The position numbers and the translations under genes were made by a program. Shown here piece by piece: positions 61,447 through 64,000 of a stretch of DNA of 64,000 nt. Numbering within the stretch: the first letter of the stretch is position 1; each line of letters starts with the position of its first letter. Source of the stretch: Axinella damicornis (taxonomy: Eukaryota > Porifera > Demospongiae > Axinellida > Axinellidae); the NCBI GenBank assembly GCA_963931865.1, contig OZ007509.1, forward strand, positions 8,525,274 to 8,589,273, read 5' to 3'. The notes under the pieces were generated by a model. It made no database searches, was not told where the DNA came from, and saw only the letters and a list, made by a program, of their open reading frames with translations.

Positions 61447-64000
61447 ATGGCACAGCCGCTGGGCGCATCGTCGACCGTAGCTGCCGACCCACGTGGCAAA
61501 GTGTTGCCGCTCAATTCTAAGAGAATGAAGGCGGCGCAGCTCCAGAGGCTGGCACGGGCGCTCTCACTGCCTACTTCTACTTCGGGCGACGAGCTCCGGC
61601 AGATGATTGACGGCAAACTAGAAGAATTGGAGAAAGAGCCGAGGAATGTAACAGTTGTAATCACGGAGGCGGAGCACGGGGCGGAGCGTCTATCGTTGTG
61701 GGATGACGACGGGTCCTTCCTCGACGTCCACCCGGAAACCCCTGAAGGGGAAGGGGAAGGGGACGAGGACCGAACGGACAGTGAGCCCACTACTGAGGAA
61801 TTGCAGTCAGCCCTAGATCGTGCACTTGAGGAGAATGCACTGTTGAAGACCCAGATGACACAGCAGCAAGCAGCCTTGGAAGAGGAGAGGGAGCGGGTTG
61901 AAGCCCTCGAGAAGGAGAACGAGAGGCTACAAGAGACTACCTCACCTGGCAGAGTAAGTGAGCTAGAGGAGGAGTTGAAGAGAGAGAAAGATAGAATGAA
62001 AAGTGTGTGGAGAATGCAGTGTGAGCAGTTGGTGCAGTACGATAGTGAGGTATCAGAGAAGGAGACTCAGATTACGGAGTTGAAAGCCGAACTTGCCAAG
62101 CATGCCAAGCCTGATGGTGAAGTAGTGAAGGGGGGTACGGGCAGAACGGCAGAGCGTAACTCCTCGCCAAGTCCTTGTAAGGTCACACGTCGTGGCAAGG
62201 CACCCCCAGTTGATGCGTTTACAGGCGAAGACACGGAACTGCGGTTGGAGGACTGGCTTCCAACACTGGAGAGAGCCTCCTCTTGGAATGGTTGGACACG
62301 TGAGGAGCTCCTCATGCAGTTCGCCGGGCATCTACGTGGCAGGGCGCTCCAGGAATGGAACCTGTTAGGCCCAGAGGATAAGGAGACCTATGAGGCTGCT
62401 ACTCGAGCCTTGCGGACCCGGTTGGATCCAGGAGGTCGGGCGTTAGCAGCGCAGGATTTTCACCACACTGCACAACGAGAGTCTGAGCCAGTCAGTGACT
62501 TCGTGAGGCGCCTAGAGCGCACCTTTCAGATAGCTTATGGAAGGGATGGCATGTCTGTGGAGACCAGAAACACGCTCCTGCATAGCCAGTTGCAAGAAGG
62601 GCTGCGTTACAACATTTTGAAGGCACCAGCAGTATCAGGCGCCCAGTCCTATGGGGAGTTGTGCCTGGCTGCCAAGAACGAGGAGAAGAGGCAGGCTGAG
62701 CTTGAGAAGCGAGTACACTATCGAAGGGGAGATCCCAACCGACAAGTGAGGAAGCCAGCCGTGCCTCCGGCCATTTCTAATTTGACCCCATCTGTTTCTA
62801 TTTCTACTCCATCTTCTGTCCCATCTCTGTCTACTTCTAGTTCGAATCCCTCAAGGGTGTCTCCTGGAGTCCGCAGGTGCTACAATTGTGGCAATACAGG
62901 ACACCTGGCCCGAGACTGCAAGGAGCCAAAGAAGGAGAGCCCGGGGAAGCCCAAGGGATTTGCAAAGCCCCCACCGAAAGCTAACCTGGTAGTCTCTGTG
63001 GATGCCCACGAAACCCCCGAGGATGCGTTGGACTACCTCTTTTCCTCCGACTCAGAGGAGGGTGATGTGTGTCTTGTGCGTGTCCACGACAAGGGGAGCA
63101 GGCAACGCTGTGCCGATGTGGAAGTTCAGGGAGTTGCAGCTTGTGGAGTAGTGGATACGGGTGCTGACATCACGATTATGGGGGGAGAACTATTCAAGAG
63201 GGTTGCAGCGGTGGCCCGGCTGAGAAAGAAGGATTTCAAGCCAGCTGACAGGAAGCCCTACACATATGGTGACCAACCCTTTAGCTTGGATGGTAGGATG
63301 GACCTGGATGTCAGCTTTGATGGGAAGACCATGTGCACACCGGTGTATATCAAGATGGATGCGAAGGAGAGTTTGTTATTATCAGAGGGCGTCTGTAGGC
63401 AACTTGGCATTGTCACTTACCATTCCCAGGTAGTGAGGAGGAAAGGAAAGGACCAAGGTCGTGCTGGGAGAAAAGAGTCAGCCCATGTGCCAGCAGTGAG
63501 AGTCAGACTGGTGGAATCAGTGCGCCTTCTCCCATTGCAAAGTATGATGGCTACAGTTGAGTTTGAGGAAGGTGAGGAATTTGAAGGTCCACTTCTGCTG
63601 GAGGCTACTCGTCGTTTTGCAGGAACTGGAGAACTGAGATTAGGGACTGCCCTTGTCTGCCCTACAGAGGATAGGTGTGCTCAAGTATTGCTCACGAATT
63701 CCACTGGGTTTACACAGAAGCTAGAGCAAGGTGTGTGGGTAGCCAGAGCCTCAGCGGCCGAGGTCATAAGTGAGGATGATCCAGTTCCCGATGAAGATGA
63801 TGAGGAAGGAGAGGAGTCAGCGGAGGAGGTCACTCAGGTGCGCACAGTGACTCCCGGGGAGGATGCAGAGCTGAGGAAGCAGAAACTGGCTACACTCCTA
63901 AGAGAAGAGGGAGCAGACTTGCCTTGGCAAGAGAGGAGCCAGCTGCATTCTTTCCTACTGGAACATCATCAGGCTTTTAGTCTGGAAGATGGTGAGCGGG
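61447..64000 (+). CDS. Ty3/gypsy retrotransposon gag-pol, open to the window edge
   Basis: The ATG at 61447 starts a frame that I read as open for 851 codons to the end. Residues about 20-60 resemble a SAP-type helix-extension-helix (LNSKRMKAAQLQRLARALSL). An acidic stretch and a long coiled coil follow (about 115-215). The gag capsid region includes FVRRLERTFQ and LLHSQLQEGL. A CCHC knuckle CYNCGNTGHLARDC starts at residue 478. An aspartic protease has its active-site motif VVDTGADITIMG around residue 570. The C-terminal end (LHSFLLEHHQAFSLEDGE) is the usual lead-in to reverse transcriptase, which lies beyond the window. Absence of stops suggests a recent insertion. It has inserted into the intron after the FAHD2-like exon. 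Confidence 0.92.
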   Translation, partial: MAQPLGASSTVAADPRGKVLPLNSKRMKAAQLQRLARALSLPTSTSGDELRQMIDGKLEELEKEPRNVTVVITEAEHGAERLSLWDDDGSFLDVHPETPEGEGEGDEDRTDSEPTTEELQSALDRALEENALLKTQMTQQQAALEEERERVEALEKENERLQETTSPGRVSELEEELKREKDRMKSVWRMQCEQLVQYDSEVSEKETQITELKAELAKHAKPDGEVVKGGTGRTAERNSSPSPCKVTRRGKAPPVDAFTGEDTELRLEDWLPTLERASSWNGWTREELLMQFAGHLRGRALQEWNLLGPEDKETYEAATRALRTRLDPGGRALAAQDFHHTAQRESEPVSDFVRRLERTFQIAYGRDGMSVETRNTLLHSQLQEGLRYNILKAPAVSGAQSYGELCLAAKNEEKRQAELEKRVHYRRGDPNRQVRKPAVPPAISNLTPSVSISTPSSVPSLSTSSSNPSRVSPGVRRCYNCGNTGHLARDCKEPKKESPGKPKGFAKPPPKANLVVSVDAHETPEDALDYLFSSDSEEGDVCLVRVHDKGSRQRCADVEVQGVAACGVVDTGADITIMGGELFKRVAAVARLRKKDFKPADRKPYTYGDQPFSLDGRMDLDVSFDGKTMCTPVYIKMDAKESLLLSEGVCRQLGIVTYHSQVVRRKGKDQGRAGRKESAHVPAVRVRLVESVRLLPLQSMMATVEFEEGEEFEGPLLLEATRRFAGTGELRLGTALVCPTEDRCAQVLLTNSTGFTQKLEQGVWVARASAAEVISEDDPVPDEDDEEGEESAEEVTQVRTVTPGEDAELRKQKLATLLREEGADLPWQERSQLHSFLLEHHQAFSLEDGER

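Overview
This is animal nuclear DNA with split genes, most likely from a sponge (Porifera); the phylum is an inference. The signs are GT-AG introns, a secreted or membrane receptor family built from SRCR and CCP (sushi) domains, a major vault protein gene, and a heavy load of hAT-type and other inverted-repeat DNA transposons. Nothing looks bacterial. Most of the window is repeat-derived. An N gap lies at 40652-40851.

Layout. 1-10.8 kb holds no gene I can support. It contains a 326-bp hAT-type MITE with an 8-bp target duplication (818-1143), a long inverted-repeat element (about 1535-6125) carrying a foldback repeat, a TCC tract and a degenerate inverted satellite. 11.3-15.3 kb holds three minus-strand SRCR exons separated by a palindromic repeat and poly-C. 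16.4 kb holds a LINE fragment. 17.9-23 kb holds minus-strand CCP plus transmembrane receptor exons in at least three damaged tandem copies. 25.6-26.2 kb holds a complete two-exon gene for a small secreted protein, possibly of beta-trefoil fold, with a decayed copy of its 3' end beside it. 28-36 kb is mostly MITEs, a dead Ty3/gypsy fragment and a duplicated coiled-coil exon cluster. 36.6-40.3 kb holds a large inverted duplication.

From 57870 down to about 40.5 kb runs, on the minus strand, a major vault protein (MVP) gene with sixteen recognisable exons. Its introns are swollen by simple repeats, minisatellites and transposons: an R2-like LINE 3' end at 48.1 kb, a hAT-type element at 46.5 kb, and a 5.0-kb element at 50293-55298. 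That element carries an intact four-exon MULE-type transposase gene of 1044 codons. The purine-rich strand of the G/A tracts is always the antisense strand of MVP, so several 3' splice sites have polypyrimidine tracts hundreds of bases long. The MVP copy also shows reading-frame breaks, one segment not found, and no coiled-coil C-terminus in the window.

At the right end, on the plus strand, lies an exon of a FAHD2-like fumarylacetoacetate hydrolase domain protein. Just after it begins a Ty3/gypsy retrotransposon whose gag-pol reading frame is open to the window edge. A candidate leader exon for the FAHD gene sits 0.9 kb from the MVP start and is transcribed divergently.
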